The notes under the pieces are model-generated. The model had not been told where the DNA came from, did no database searches, and saw nothing but the letters and a program-made list of their open reading frames with translations. The position numbers were made by a program, and so were the translations under genes. From the NCBI GenBank assembly GCA_013178005.1, contig JABLXL010000022.1:1-54991 (forward strand): 54,991 nucleotides of DNA, given 5' to 3'. Source of the DNA: Actinomycetota bacterium (GTDB taxonomy: Bacteria > Actinomycetota > Geothermincolia > Geothermincolales > RBG-13-55-18). Shown piece by piece: positions 37,610 to 45,670 of the stretch (its first letter is position 1; each line of letters opens with the position of its first letter).

Positions 37610-37894
37610 TCAACCACCCAGGTCTTTCCTGATCCGCTCGAATTCCTCCGCGGTTATCTCGCCCGCGGCATACCTGCGCTGGGCGATCTCCAGCGGCGTC
37701 TCGCGGTGCCAGGGAGCCGCATGGTAGGTTCCCGTTCCGGAAGACTGGAAGCCCTTGATCAGCGCATAGACCAAGGCGACTATGAGCACCACTCCCGCGA
37801 GCATCATCAATCCCATCCAGATCCAACCTCCCGTTCCCCAATGAGATACGCCGTCGGAGCAATCAGCCAGCAATCCTATCAGCGCGTCCATCAT
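37610..37894 (-). CDS. Small membrane protein with SHOCT domain
   Basis: 94 aa, ATG at 37894. One membrane helix (WIWMGLMMLAGVVLIVALVY) is followed by a C-terminal SHOCT motif (PLEIAQRRYAAGEITAEEFE) at residues 66-94. SHOCT is a short C-terminal domain found on many envelope proteins, thought to aid oligomerisation. The function is unknown. Confidence 0.85.
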   Translation of the reverse strand: MMDALIGLLADCSDGVSHWGTGGWIWMGLMMLAGVVLIVALVYALIKGFQSSGTGTYHAAPWHRETPLEIAQRRYAAGEITAEEFERIRKDLGG

Positions 37895-37974
37895 CTCTCA
37901 CCCCTTCCCGGCTCGGACTCACGCGTCACGGGAAGTTCCTTCCCATCGTACGCATGATGCGCTCTCATGTTTCA

Positions 37975-38005
37975 TCATGAACCTTTTTTTCCTGTTCGTT
38001 CATGA
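37975..38005. promoter_or_regulatory. Inverted repeat upstream of the SHOCT gene
   Basis: TCATGAAC (37975-37982) and GTTCATGA (37998-38005) are perfect inverted copies across 15 bases that include a T run. It lies 80 bases before the SHOCT gene on the minus strand. It could be an operator, or a hairpin ending antisense transcription. Confidence 0.45.
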
Positions 38006-38183
38006 GATGCGTCAACCGCCGGACCGTGCCCCAGCTTGGGGTCAGCGCAGAATTTTCAATGAGTTGCTTCTTGGTGCCGGGTCTTCATGCCGCATGGAGG
38101 CAATACCATGCATAGGATGAGGCAGACGCGAGGCATCCAGGCAACGGTATGTCGTGGGGGATGCGCAATTCTCAGAGCAGGGG

Positions 38184-38224
38184 TTGACAGAAGATTATAT
38201 GCGTTATACAGTTATTAGTAATAA
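38184..38224 (+). promoter_or_regulatory. Promoter with overlapping operator for the PadR gene
   Basis: A consensus TTGACA (38184-38189) is followed by TATACA (38205-38210, 15-base spacer) or TACAGT at 17. Directly after it lies TTATTAGTAATAA (38212-38224), a perfect 13-base palindrome centred on G38218. The AT-rich block stands out from its surroundings. Position between -10 and the gene start fits autorepression by PadR. Confidence 0.6.
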
Positions 38225-38255
38225 GACATATAGCTGTTCTTAGCAGGTAAAGAAA

Positions 38256-38681
38256 ATGGCCAAGCCGACACCGCGAAAGAAAGGTGAAACAGGGTCCGCA
38301 TCGGCACCCTACCTCCTCGACCACGAGAGGTTCGTGCGCGAGGGTCCGCAGAGGAGGTTCATCGAGCCGCGCCTGCTCTACCTCATCAAGCGCGGCCCGA
38401 GTTACGGTTATCAACTCACCGAAGACATCGGCACTCTCCCGTTCCCGGGTCCCGCGCCGGATTCCGCCGCCGTTTACCGCACGCTAAGGGAGCTAGAGAG
38501 AAGCGGCCTGGTCGTCTCGCGCTGGGAGCACGGGGAAGCAGGTCCCTCGAGGCGGATATACAGCATCACTTCCATGGGAGAGGAAAGGCTCAAGGCGTGG
38601 GTGGAGGCCTTCAGGGAGAGGGCAAAGCTGCTCGAGGCTTTCGTCGCCATGTGCGAGCGGGTCGGAAAGAGTGGGGGATGA
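38256..38681 (+). CDS. PadR-family transcriptional regulator
   Basis: 141 aa, ATG at 38256. Residues about 30-110 are the PadR winged helix: RLLYLIKRGPSYGYQLTEDI, AVYRTLRELERSGLVVSRWE, and RRIYSITSMGEERLKAWVEA. A C-terminal helix follows for dimerisation. A strong promoter/palindrome lies just upstream, and two permease genes follow 172 bases later, so it probably controls itself and the permease pair. Confidence 0.92.
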   Translation: MAKPTPRKKGETGSASAPYLLDHERFVREGPQRRFIEPRLLYLIKRGPSYGYQLTEDIGTLPFPGPAPDSAAVYRTLRELERSGLVVSRWEHGEAGPSRRIYSITSMGEERLKAWVEAFRERAKLLEAFVAMCERVGKSGG

Positions 38682-38853
38682 GGATGTCCGTGGCAGCGGT
38701 TTGCCGGGTGAGCACAGGCACGGCGGTCTCCCTTGATCCGCGGTCCGGGTTTTACCGGTCGACCCGCGATATAAGTCGAGGGTGGCGCCCCCGCTTGCAC
38801 TTTCCCAATCCCGCTCCGGGGCACGGTCTGTCGCGGGAAAAGGAGAAAAGGCC

Positions 38854-39339
38854 ATGTCGTTGACCGCCATAGTGATCGATTCCCTGGTCGGTTTGTGCCT
38901 CATCCTGTCCCTTGTCGCGAGCAGGGAGAAGACGAAAACAGCCCTGGTTATCGCCTGGAACGCGCTGAAGAGGCTTGCCCCCAGCGTTCTGGCGGTCATC
39001 GCGATAATCGGGCTCGTCGTGGGGTTCATCCCGCCGAAATGGATCGCTTCGAGCATAGGGGGAGAGAGCGGGTTGGTGGGCGTCCTCGTGGCTGCGCTTC
39101 TGGGGTCGGTGCTCTTCATACCGGCCATCATCGCCTTTCCGCTCGCCAGGTCGCTGCTGGACCTGGGCGCCGGCGTCATGGCCATGGCCGCCTTCATCAC
39201 CACCCTGACCATGATCGGGTTCGTTTTCCTGCCCGTGGAGATAAAGGAGCTGGGCAAGCGTTTCGCGTTCCTGCGCAACGGTTTGAGCTTCGTGGCCGCC
39301 GTGATCATCGCGGTGATCATGGGCCTGGTATTGGGGTGA
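38854..39339 (+). CDS. Permease half-protein, UPF0718/ArsP-like (first half)
   Basis: 161 aa from ATG 38854, preceded by AAAAGGAG. Five hydrophobic segments include LIVVGFIPPKWIAS-type and VGVLVAALLGSVLFIPAIIA. The SVLFIPAIIAFPLARSLLDL stretch is typical of the UPF0718/DUF318 permease family, in which a full-length protein has two such halves. The stop codon overlaps the start of the second half-protein. Relatives expel organoarsenicals or thiolated compounds; the substrate here is not known. Confidence 0.8.
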   Translation: MSLTAIVIDSLVGLCLILSLVASREKTKTALVIAWNALKRLAPSVLAVIAIIGLVVGFIPPKWIASSIGGESGLVGVLVAALLGSVLFIPAIIAFPLARSLLDLGAGVMAMAAFITTLTMIGFVFLPVEIKELGKRFAFLRNGLSFVAAVIIAVIMGLVLG

Positions 39340-39959
39340 TGATGTTGAGGACTGACGACAAGGCAAGAGAAAGGAAAGAGAAATCCGGTTCTGCCAGGGT
39401 GGCGTCCCTGCGGAAGCGGATTAGATGGGACCTGGTTATAATGGTGGCTTCGGCGTCCGCCCTCTTCGCCATGTCCATGATCTTCCAGGAAAAAGGGGAA
39501 AAGGCGATGGACATCTCCTGGGAATTCTTCAAGGAGATGGCCTTCATACTGCCTGCCGTGCTGGTCCTCATGGGGCTTTTCGGCGTGTGGGTGGACCGGC
39601 GCCTGGTGGTGAAATACCTGGGCGAGGGTTCGGGCATCGGGGGGTTGTTGCTCGCGATATTGCTCGGCACCCTACCCACCGGTCCCCTTTACGTGGCGTT
39701 TCCCCTTGCGGGCATGCTGCTCAAGAAGGGCGCCAGGGTCGCGAACGTGATGCTTTTCCTCTCTGCCTGGGCCTGCATAAAGATACCCCAGGAGCTTATG
39801 GAGCTGCGTTTCCTGGGGTGGAGGTTCACCTCCCTGAGGCTCGGGCTCACGGTGACCATCCTCATTCCCATGGCCCTGTTGGCCGAGGCCATCCACCGTC
39901 ACCAGGGGCCGAAAGCGGCTCTTTTCCAGACCGGGCAGGATTCGGAGCAAGCTTCCTGA
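39339..39959 (+). CDS. Permease half-protein, UPF0718/ArsP-like (second half)
   Basis: 206 aa; the ATG at 39339 overlaps the TGA of the first half (ATG 39342 is an alternative). A basic N-terminus precedes membrane helices (AFILPAVLVLMGLFGVWV, GGLLLAILLGTLPTGPLYVA). The GTLPTGPLYVAFPLAGMLLK segment mirrors SVLFIPAIIAFPLARSLL in the other half, as expected for inverted halves of one transporter. SAWACIKIPQELMEL holds a Cys and Glu typical of the second half. The tight overlap suggests assembly into one heterodimeric permease. Confidence 0.8.
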   Translation: MMLRTDDKARERKEKSGSARVASLRKRIRWDLVIMVASASALFAMSMIFQEKGEKAMDISWEFFKEMAFILPAVLVLMGLFGVWVDRRLVVKYLGEGSGIGGLLLAILLGTLPTGPLYVAFPLAGMLLKKGARVANVMLFLSAWACIKIPQELMELRFLGWRFTSLRLGLTVTILIPMALLAEAIHRHQGPKAALFQTGQDSEQAS

Positions 39960-40398
39960 TCAGTGGCCGGGGCAACATCGATTACGGCGACCACGGAGGG
40001 CTGTTGTGGCGGCGGTCATTTCCTTGGCTTTGGCAATAGTAGAGGCAACGCCGGTTCAGCCGTCCGCTTCGCGGGCCGGGCAGGCAATAAGCCTGTCCAC
40101 GAAAAAACGCGTCGATGTAAACCCCGACGGGGCGGGATTCGGGGCAGGCGCCAGATGCCGCGACTGACAGGAAATCGGAACAGGTAGAGAAAGCTTCGAA
40201 CGGCGATGTGCCCGGTGAAGGAATAACAGGCTTAGAGTATGTGTTAATAACCGGCTCCGCTAGCAAGTTTGAGAAGGCGATGCGCCTGGTGAGATAAGAA
40301 GAGACGCCGAGATCGTGCCAACAGCTAGATCCTCCAACATGCGTGAAATGGCGATACGTTCGATGAGGGAAGAAAGGGCTCGGGCCTCGCCGGTCGCG
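39960..40398. other. Intergenic region with three degenerate copies of a short motif
   Basis: GGCGATG(T/C)GCC(C/T)GGTGA-like sequence appears at about 40203 and 40276, and more weakly at about 40348, spaced by roughly 72-74 bases and each ending in a GA(A)GGAA-type or similar tract. No gene is evident. Confidence 0.35.
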
Positions 40399-41349
40399 TT
40401 ACGATAAGCCCTCGAGGGCGAGCAAGGCCGCGCCCAGGGTGCCGCCGTCGTTCCCAAGGGTGCTGCGCAGGATGCGCACGTGGTCGCGGCTGATGGCGAT
40501 GGCGGTGCCTTCGAAGGCCTCGCGCATGGCACCTTCCATGTGGTGGAAGCACCCCAGCAACCCCCCGCTCAGGGTCACGGCGTCGGGGTTGAAGATGTTC
40601 ACCAGGGAGGCGATGCCCGTGCCCAGGTGATGACCCGCGGTGGAGAGGATATCCCTGGCGAGGGCATCCCCGGCATCAGCGTGCCTCCCCAGGGTTTCGG
40701 CGCTGAAGGCCATGGGGTCGGAGAGGAATTCCTCCACCGCGGGAGAGATGCGACCAGCCGCCGCCGCCTCTTCCACGCGCCTGTATATGGCGACCCCGCT
40801 GGCAAGCGCTTCCAGGCAACCCCTGGCCCCGCAGTTGCACATGGGCCCGTCCTCGAGCACGATCATGTGCCCCAGCTCGGCGGCCGCCCCCAGGGCGCCG
40901 CGGTATATGCGGCCGTCGATGATGATGCCGCCTCCGATACCCGTCCCCAGGGTGAGGTGCACCAGGTATCGCGAACCTTTCCCCGCGCCCAGGCGGGCCT
41001 CGGCCAGGGCGGCCACGTTGGCGTCGTTGTCCACGAAGACAGGCAGCCCGGTTTTATCGGCCAGGATGTCCCGCACATGGGCGTCCCGCAGGGGGTGGTT
41101 GGGGGCCTCTGTCACCACCCCGCGCTCGAAGTCGACGAACCCGGCGATCCCCAAGCCTACCGCCTCGATTCCGATTCCCCTGCGCGCCGCCTTCTCCATG
41201 AGTTCGGAGCAGGCCTGCGCCAGGCCGCGGAGCACGCCCTCCTGGGAGCTCGCGTCGGTTTCCTCTCGGTACCTCTCCTCGATGCGCTCTCCCTCGAGGA
41301 TAATCCCGGCCGTCTTGGTCCCGCCCAGATCGATGCCGATTACCGCCAA
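40399..41349 (-). CDS. ROK-family sugar kinase (glucokinase-like)
   Basis: 316 aa, TTG start at 41349, chosen because AAGGAG lies about 8 bases upstream. N-terminal phosphate loop GIDLGGTKTAGIIL, catalytic region FVDNDANVAAL, LTLGTGIGGGIIIDG, and the ROK zinc site GHMIVLEDGPMCNCGARGCL with His and three Cys. All functional motifs are intact, so this is an active sugar kinase rather than a repressor (there is no DNA-binding N-terminus). Glucose, mannose or N-acetyl sugars are possible substrates. It appears monocistronic. Confidence 0.92.
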   Translation of the reverse strand: MAVIGIDLGGTKTAGIILEGERIEERYREETDASSQEGVLRGLAQACSELMEKAARRGIGIEAVGLGIAGFVDFERGVVTEAPNHPLRDAHVRDILADKTGLPVFVDNDANVAALAEARLGAGKGSRYLVHLTLGTGIGGGIIIDGRIYRGALGAAAELGHMIVLEDGPMCNCGARGCLEALASGVAIYRRVEEAAAAGRISPAVEEFLSDPMAFSAETLGRHADAGDALARDILSTAGHHLGTGIASLVNIFNPDAVTLSGGLLGCFHHMEGAMREAFEGTAIAISRDHVRILRSTLGNDGGTLGAALLALEGLS

Positions 41350-41433
41350 ACCGCTCTCTCCTTCCGCTGTGCCCTCGAGCTCATGCTGCTCTTTCGGACA
41401 TCTTTACATATGGCCTGCCGGTCTAATCAGGAT

Positions 41434-41673
41434 AATACAGGATGTCGCGCCGTTTGGTACCCGAAAATTCAAACGCGTCCTATGCTTTTTCAGAACCGTA
41501 CATGAAGCCACATTACATCATGTAGAAAATCGGCGCTTCATCCGATTCGTTCAAGTACAAGATATCAAGCCGTTTGGCACCCGAAGAAATTCAAACACTT
41601 CCTATACTTCATCAGGGTCGCACATGCCGTCACAGCACATCATGCAGATGACCGGCGCTTCATCCGAGTCATT
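41434..41673. repeat. 120-base degenerate tandem repeat upstream of the C_GCAxxG_C_C gene
   Basis: AATACAGGATGTCGCGCCGT (41434) and its next 100 bases recur from 41554 with about 20-25% divergence; landmarks CCGTTTGG, ATTCAAAC and CGGCGCTTCATCCGA align at 120-base offset. AT content is higher than in flanking genes. It is not a CRISPR: only two units, with no spacer pattern. The rest of 41350-41854 has no gene. Confidence 0.8.
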
Positions 41674-41854
41674 CATTTTACCGAGGCCAGCGGGAAATCG
41701 ATCACCCTCGATGTCGCCGACGCGAGAAGAGTGACGGAGGCGCGGTCACGGAGTCGTGGCGGATTGGAAGACCGCCCGGAGCGGCTGGGGTGAAAGCATG
41801 ATGGCCTGCGTATAAAATGGCATCAGCTTGCGGGAAGTAAAAGGAGGAAAGGAC

Positions 41855-42379
41855 ATGGCCGAAAAGGGGAAAGAGGAGTTGACGGAAGAGGCGAGGCGCC
41901 TGGCGAGCGACTACGAGAAGAGGTGCACGGGTTGCGCGCAGTCGGTGGTGGCCGGGCTGATTGACGCCCTGGGCCTGGAGGACGCCGGCGAGGGCGTGTT
42001 CAGGGCGGCGAGCGGGCTGGCGGACGGGATCGGGCTCACGGGCGACGGTTCCTGCGGCGCGCTCACCGGCGGCTGCATGGTCATCGGGCTCCTCTTCGGG
42101 CGCGAGCGCAAGGACCACCAGGACATGATGAAGCCCATGCGGTCCTACCTCATGTGCAAGGAACTGCACGGGGACTTCATCGAGCGCTACGGGAGTTGCC
42201 GCTGCTTCGACATCCAGGAGAAGCTCATGGGCCGCACCTTCAACATGTACGATCCCGAGCAGCTCAAGGAGGCCTTTTCCTCGGGCATGATGGAGCACTG
42301 CTCGGGGGTGGTGGGAAACGCGGCCGCCAAGGCGGCGGAGCTCATCCTCGCACAGCAGGAGAGTGAATCGCAGGCCTAA
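41855..42379 (+). CDS. C_GCAxxG_C_C family protein (redox/metal)
   Basis: 174 aa, ATG at 41855 preceded by AAAGGAGGAAAGGAC. Family Cys pattern in order: CTGCAQSVV near residue 25, GDGSCGALTGGCMVIGLLFG near 65-85, RSYLMCKEL, SCRCFDIQEKLMGR and EHCSGVVGNAA. This family is common in anaerobes with Fe-S or corrinoid enzymes and may bind a metal centre; the activity is unknown. No signal peptide is seen, so it is cytoplasmic. It stands alone, between a tandem repeat and a tRNA-Ser region. Confidence 0.88.
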   Translation: MAEKGKEELTEEARRLASDYEKRCTGCAQSVVAGLIDALGLEDAGEGVFRAASGLADGIGLTGDGSCGALTGGCMVIGLLFGRERKDHQDMMKPMRSYLMCKELHGDFIERYGSCRCFDIQEKLMGRTFNMYDPEQLKEAFSSGMMEHCSGVVGNAAAKAAELILAQQESESQA

Positions 42380-42447
42380 GGGTCAGGGTGGGCCAGCGGC
42401 CTAAGACATGGACTAAGGGTCAAGGCTGGCCATCGGCCTGAGCAAGG
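42376..42447 (+). repeat. Short 36-base tandem repeat after the C_GCAxxG_C_C gene
   Basis: CTAAGGGTCAGGGTGGGCCA... (42377) recurs as CTAAGGGTCAAGGCTGGCCA... (42413), offset 36 bases. The first copy overlaps the gene's stop codon. Confidence 0.65.
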
Positions 42448-42550
42448 CGTTACCCGAAGGGCTGTTTCCTATAGGTCGGGCCTGGGCCCGGACTTAAGAG
42501 CGAGCGCTTTTACAGGGCTTCATCCCCTGTGAAAAATCGTCAAACGAACT

Positions 42551-42699
42551 TTGCCGCAGGGCATTGCCTCGCAGGGAATACCGGTGGAGGAAGGGGCGGG
42601 ATTCGAACCCTCGAGGCAGCTTTCGCCGCCCTACCTTGATTCCCCGGTCGGGCGAGTTCCCGCAACCGCCGGGTATATGTTCAACCCTGTGGATGTGTT
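42551..42699 (-). repeat. tRNA-Ser-associated repeat element, copy A
   Basis: Reading on the minus strand from the CCA end of tRNA-Ser(GGA): header CACATCCACAGGGTTGA, core CGACCGGGGAATCAAGG, then a 47-base near-copy of the tRNA-Ser 3' half (42631-42585) including GGTTCGAATCC. Last comes CCGGTATTCCCTGC (42582 onward). The same order of blocks recurs downstream of tRNA-Ser(CGA) at 51449 and again at 52920 and 53055. Confidence 0.8.
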
Positions 42700-42793
42700 T
42701 GGCGGAAGGGGAGGGATTCGAACCCTCGAGGCAGCTTTCGCCGCCCACACGATTTCCAGTCGTGCTCCTTAGGCCAGACTCGGACACCCTTCC
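42700..42793 (-). tRNA. tRNA-Ser(GGA)
   Basis: 94 bases including encoded CCA. Acceptor arms GGAAGGG/CCCTTCC-type pairing, anticodon stem CACGA/TCGTG with loop CTGGAAA giving anticodon GGA, a long variable arm (GGGCGGCGAAAGCTGCCTC), and T-loop GGTTCGAATCC. The long variable arm confirms a serine class II tRNA. It is followed downstream by a repeat carrying a second copy of its own 3' half. Confidence 0.95.
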
Positions 42794-43046
42794 ATGCGCA
42801 TGAATATTATAAATGGACACATGGGGCCTTTCCAGCTTAATGCTCGGTCGAGGGCGGGTTAGGGTGAGGCTGGACACGACACGTTCCACGATCAGGACTT
42901 TTTCCGACGGACGCGGTGTATCGATCCCGAAAAAGGGCTTATCTCCAGAAACAAAGCCCAGCATGAGACTTAACACTTTCTTAATAGATCGCTGCTACAT
43001 TCTTAGATATGAATGGCTTGGCAATCGGGCAATAGGAGGGAGCGAG

Positions 43047-43580
43047 ATGAGAAGAATCGCGCTGACACTGGCGCCGATCATCCTTTGCTTATGTCTCTGC
43101 GGGCAGGTCGCGCTGGCCCAGGGGCAGCAGGAGCAGCAGGGAGAGGGGCGCGCAGGGAAATGGCTGGAGCAGCGCGGAGAAATGCTTCAGCAGAGGATAG
43201 AACTCCTCATCGCCCGCTTCGAGAACAACAAGGAGAGGCACGTCGAGGCCTATAACCGGGCCAAGGAAAAAGTCAAGCAACTCCTGGAGTCGCTCCAGGC
43301 CAAGGGGTACGACGTGTCCAAGCTGGCCCAGGACCTCCAGACCTGGGACGCGATGATCGTGAAGTTCGCCCAGGACTACGCAGCCTTCATCTCGAAGCTC
43401 AAAGAACTGTCGGAGCTCGCGGTGGGGGATTCGGAGGGGCGGTTCCGGGCAGGTCTGCAGGAGGCCAGGCAGCTGCTGCGGCAGGTGCAGCAGGACGCAC
43501 TGGATATCAGGCTCTATTACCAGCAGACTATCCGCTCCGACATCCAGGGCCTGAGGGACCAGGTCCCCGAAAGCGCCTAG
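43047..43580 (+). CDS. Secreted coiled-coil protein of unknown function
   Basis: 177 aa, ATG at 43047 with AGGAGGGAG upstream. A signal peptide is visible (MRRIALTLAPIILCLCLCGQ, then VALAQG with likely cleavage after ALA). The rest is highly charged and Gln-rich with long heptad-like helices (EMLQQRIELLIARFENNKER, EARQLLRQVQQDALDIRLYY). It probably forms an extended coiled coil outside the membrane. A small lipoprotein gene follows 25 bases downstream, so the two may form an envelope unit. Confidence 0.75.
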   Translation: MRRIALTLAPIILCLCLCGQVALAQGQQEQQGEGRAGKWLEQRGEMLQQRIELLIARFENNKERHVEAYNRAKEKVKQLLESLQAKGYDVSKLAQDLQTWDAMIVKFAQDYAAFISKLKELSELAVGDSEGRFRAGLQEARQLLRQVQQDALDIRLYYQQTIRSDIQGLRDQVPESA

Positions 43581-43605
43581 GGCGGTCGGAGGGGAGGCAT
43601 GGACG

Positions 43606-43869
43606 ATGAGGAAAATCCACTCAAGGTGCGGTCGCGCATTAGCCGTTGCTTCGGTGTCATTGTTGCTTTCCTTGTGCATGTTAGCCGTTTCGTGCGGCGG
43701 CAGAGGCACGGAAGGCAAGGGAGGGAAGGGCACAAACGGGGCCGAGGTGAACGTGAGCGACCAGGGCGATGTGGACGCCTTGCTCGAAGACCTCGACGCT
43801 ATCGTGAACTCGGTCGATCCGGCCGATTTCAGCCAGAACCAGCTGAGCGATTCGGAGCTGGGGTTGTAG
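43606..43869 (+). CDS. Small lipoprotein
   Basis: 87 aa, ATG at 43606, with GGAGGGGAGG upstream. The signal peptide ends in the lipobox LAVSC, followed by a Gly/Lys-rich linker (GGRGTEGKGGKGTNG) and an acidic tail (DVDALLEDLDAIVNSVDPAD). No known domain is seen. It likely works with the coiled-coil protein upstream. Confidence 0.75.
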   Translation: MRKIHSRCGRALAVASVSLLLSLCMLAVSCGGRGTEGKGGKGTNGAEVNVSDQGDVDALLEDLDAIVNSVDPADFSQNQLSDSELGL

Positions 43870-44065
43870 GCCCCTTGTTTCTTGACTCGTTGTTGGGCAG
43901 CCGACAACGAGGAGTGCTCGAGATTGCTATCATCGGCGTAAACGCCACAGGTAGGTGCTGGTGGTCGCGGGATGGCAAGCACGCCCTAGGTTCAATGAGG
44001 CGGATCCGGGGTTTCCCCGGGTATGATCCCAACCATCTTGAACTGTGCTAAAATATCTTCTGCAC

Positions 44066-44142
44066 GCGCCCGTAGCTCAATTGGATAGAGCGACAGACTA
44101 CGGATCTGTAGGTTGGGGGTTCGACTCCCTCCGGGCGTGCCA
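44066..44142 (+). tRNA. tRNA-Arg(ACG)
   Basis: 77 bases including encoded CCA. Acceptor GCGCCCG pairs with CGGGCGT (G-U at position 1), D-loop AGCTCAATTGGATAGAGC, anticodon stem ACAGA/TCTGT with loop CTACGGA giving ACG, and T-arm GGGGGTTCGACTCCCTC. TAAAAT at 44049 may be its -10. Confidence 0.96.
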
Positions 44143-44154
44143 CAACAGAAATGG

Positions 44155-44180
44155 GGCCGGGCGGAAAACCCGGCCTTTCT
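44155..44180 (+). terminator. Intrinsic terminator after tRNA-Arg
   Basis: GGCCGGG (44155-44161) pairs with CCCGGCC (44169-44175) across CGGAAAA, followed by TTTCT, 13 bases after the tRNA end. Confidence 0.8.
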
Positions 44181-44221
44181 AAGTTGGCTTTGACCCGCCA
44201 CCGGCCACAGATGGCAACGGC

Positions 44222-44250
44222 CTCCCTGGCGCGAGGATAGCGCCAGGGAG
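44222..44250. other. Perfect 11-base-pair inverted repeat
   Basis: CTCCCTGGCGC (44222-44232) and GCGCCAGGGAG (44240-44250) flank a 7-base loop. No T run follows. The remainder of 44143-44488 has no gene I can support. Confidence 0.5.
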
Positions 44251-44488
44251 TGGACGCCCTGCCTTTCCCCTTCCTGCCGCGGGCGCATCGAGAAGGGCTT
44301 CCCGCCCGGAGTTTCGTCCAAGCAAGGTGATACTTCCAACCGTGGGCGAAGCGCAGAACACGTTCGCCTGTCCGCCCGTGATCCCCTCCGTGTCCGGCGC
44401 GGAAGGGTTTGTGTGCGTCTTCTCGAAGGAAAAAGGGAAGAAGGCATCCTGAGTGTTCACGGAGGAGAAACGAAAAGAGGGGGTTCCC

Positions 44489-44647
44489 ATGGAGGAGAGG
44501 GGATGGTTTAGAAACAGGTCCAGGGTCGCCTGTTTGGCGATGGCAGCCTGCGCCCTCGCGGTGGGGATATCGTTCCTCTGGGAGGGGCCGAGGACCGTTT
44601 TCGCCCACGCCATCATCATCTGCCTGGACTGCATCGGGCTGATCTAG
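44489..44647 (+). CDS. CD1871A-like CXXC small membrane protein
   Basis: 52 aa from ATG 44489, with GAGGGGG upstream; an earlier in-frame start at 44453 is less likely. One membrane helix (ACLAMAACALAVGISFLW) is followed by VFAHAIIICLDCIGLI, which matches the C-terminal CLxCIG signature of the tiny CD1871A family. The CXXC would face the outside or carry a redox-active thiol pair. It sits 15 bases before a membrane polyferredoxin, the usual partner, so the two probably relay electrons together. Confidence 0.8.
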   Translation: MEERGWFRNRSRVACLAMAACALAVGISFLWEGPRTVFAHAIIICLDCIGLI

Positions 44648-44662
44648 GGCGGGGATCTCGCG

Positions 44663-45574
44663 ATGCGGACCCGCAGGATAACGCAGGTTCTGGGCGTTCT
44701 GGCCATCAACCCTTACTTCGTGTATCTCTCCTCACGCCTCACCTACCAGGGAGGGTTGAAGGGAGTCTGCGTGCCGGCGCTTAATTGTTACGCCTGCCCG
44801 CTCGCCGTTTTCTCCTGTCCCATAGGCAGTCTCCAGCATTCCTTCACCCTCATGTCTCCCAGGATCAAGGGATCGCTCTCCCAGGCGTTCGCCTCGCTCT
44901 TCTACGTCCTCGGCTCGGTAGGGCTGGTGGGCGCGGTGGTGGGCAGGATGCCCTGCGGTTGGATCTGCCCCTTCGGTTTCCTCCAGGAGCTGCTCTACAA
45001 GATACCCACTCCCAAGCTGCGGTTGCCCTCGTGGGCGCGCTGGGGACGGTACGCCTTTCTCGCGGGACTGGTGGCGCTCGTGCCCTTCCTGACCGCGACG
45101 AGCTGGTTCTCCCGCCTCTGCCCCGCGGGCGCCCTGGAGGGAGGCATCCCCCTTAAATTGGTCCCGCCCACGACGCCGCTTCCGCCCTCGGGCTGGTTCT
45201 TCTGGATGAAGATGGTAATCCTCGCCGTTTTCCTGATCTGGTTCGTGTTCTCCCGGCGCCCTTTCTGCCGCACCGTCTGCCCTCTCGGCGCCATACTCGG
45301 GATATGCAACCGTTTCAGCCTCTACCGCATGGCTGTGGACGATTCATCCTGCACCTCCTGCGGCCTTTGCCGGGAGGTCTGCCCCGTGGATATCGACGTG
45401 CGGGATGATCCCAATTCCCCCGACTGCGTGCGTTGCCTGCAGTGCAAGAAGGCTTGCCCCAACGGAGCCGTGACCTCGGGGTTCAAGTCCCAGGGAGAGG
45501 CGTATCGCGCGGTGAAAAGGATGCCGGCCGTCAGTTCCGCAAAATTCCGGCGCAAATCATGCTCGCTTCGCTGA
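44663..45574 (+). CDS. Membrane 4Fe-4S ferredoxin-type protein (NapH/YccM-like)
   Basis: 303 aa, ATG at 44663. About five membrane helices carry Cys motifs: NCYACPLAVFSCPIG, GRMPCGWICPFGFLQELLYK and RPFCRTVCPLGA (the NapH-type CxxxCP pattern). The C-terminal region has two 4Fe-4S motifs: CTSCGLCREVCPVDI and CVRCLQCKKACPNGA. It moves electrons across or along the membrane. It forms a likely operon with the CXXC peptide upstream and converges with a thioredoxin-like gene 96 bases away. The electron acceptor is unknown; the thioredoxin-like lipoprotein is an attractive candidate. Confidence 0.9.
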   Translation: MRTRRITQVLGVLAINPYFVYLSSRLTYQGGLKGVCVPALNCYACPLAVFSCPIGSLQHSFTLMSPRIKGSLSQAFASLFYVLGSVGLVGAVVGRMPCGWICPFGFLQELLYKIPTPKLRLPSWARWGRYAFLAGLVALVPFLTATSWFSRLCPAGALEGGIPLKLVPPTTPLPPSGWFFWMKMVILAVFLIWFVFSRRPFCRTVCPLGAILGICNRFSLYRMAVDDSSCTSCGLCREVCPVDIDVRDDPNSPDCVRCLQCKKACPNGAVTSGFKSQGEAYRAVKRMPAVSSAKFRRKSCSLR

Positions 45575-45670
45575 AGTTTCTTACGGGGAAAAGGAAGCCG
45601 GCCATCTGTTCCAGCGGGGATATCCGGTGGCAAGGTCTAAAGAAAACCTCCCCGAAAACGTAAATCTTCC

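Noticed and set aside
41434-41673. Possible CRISPR array
   Set aside because: Only two 120-base units, with no regular short repeats or unique spacers between them.
42494-42976. Minus-strand protein across tRNA-Ser(GGA)
   Set aside because: The region is a tRNA gene and its repeat; the open frame is incidental.
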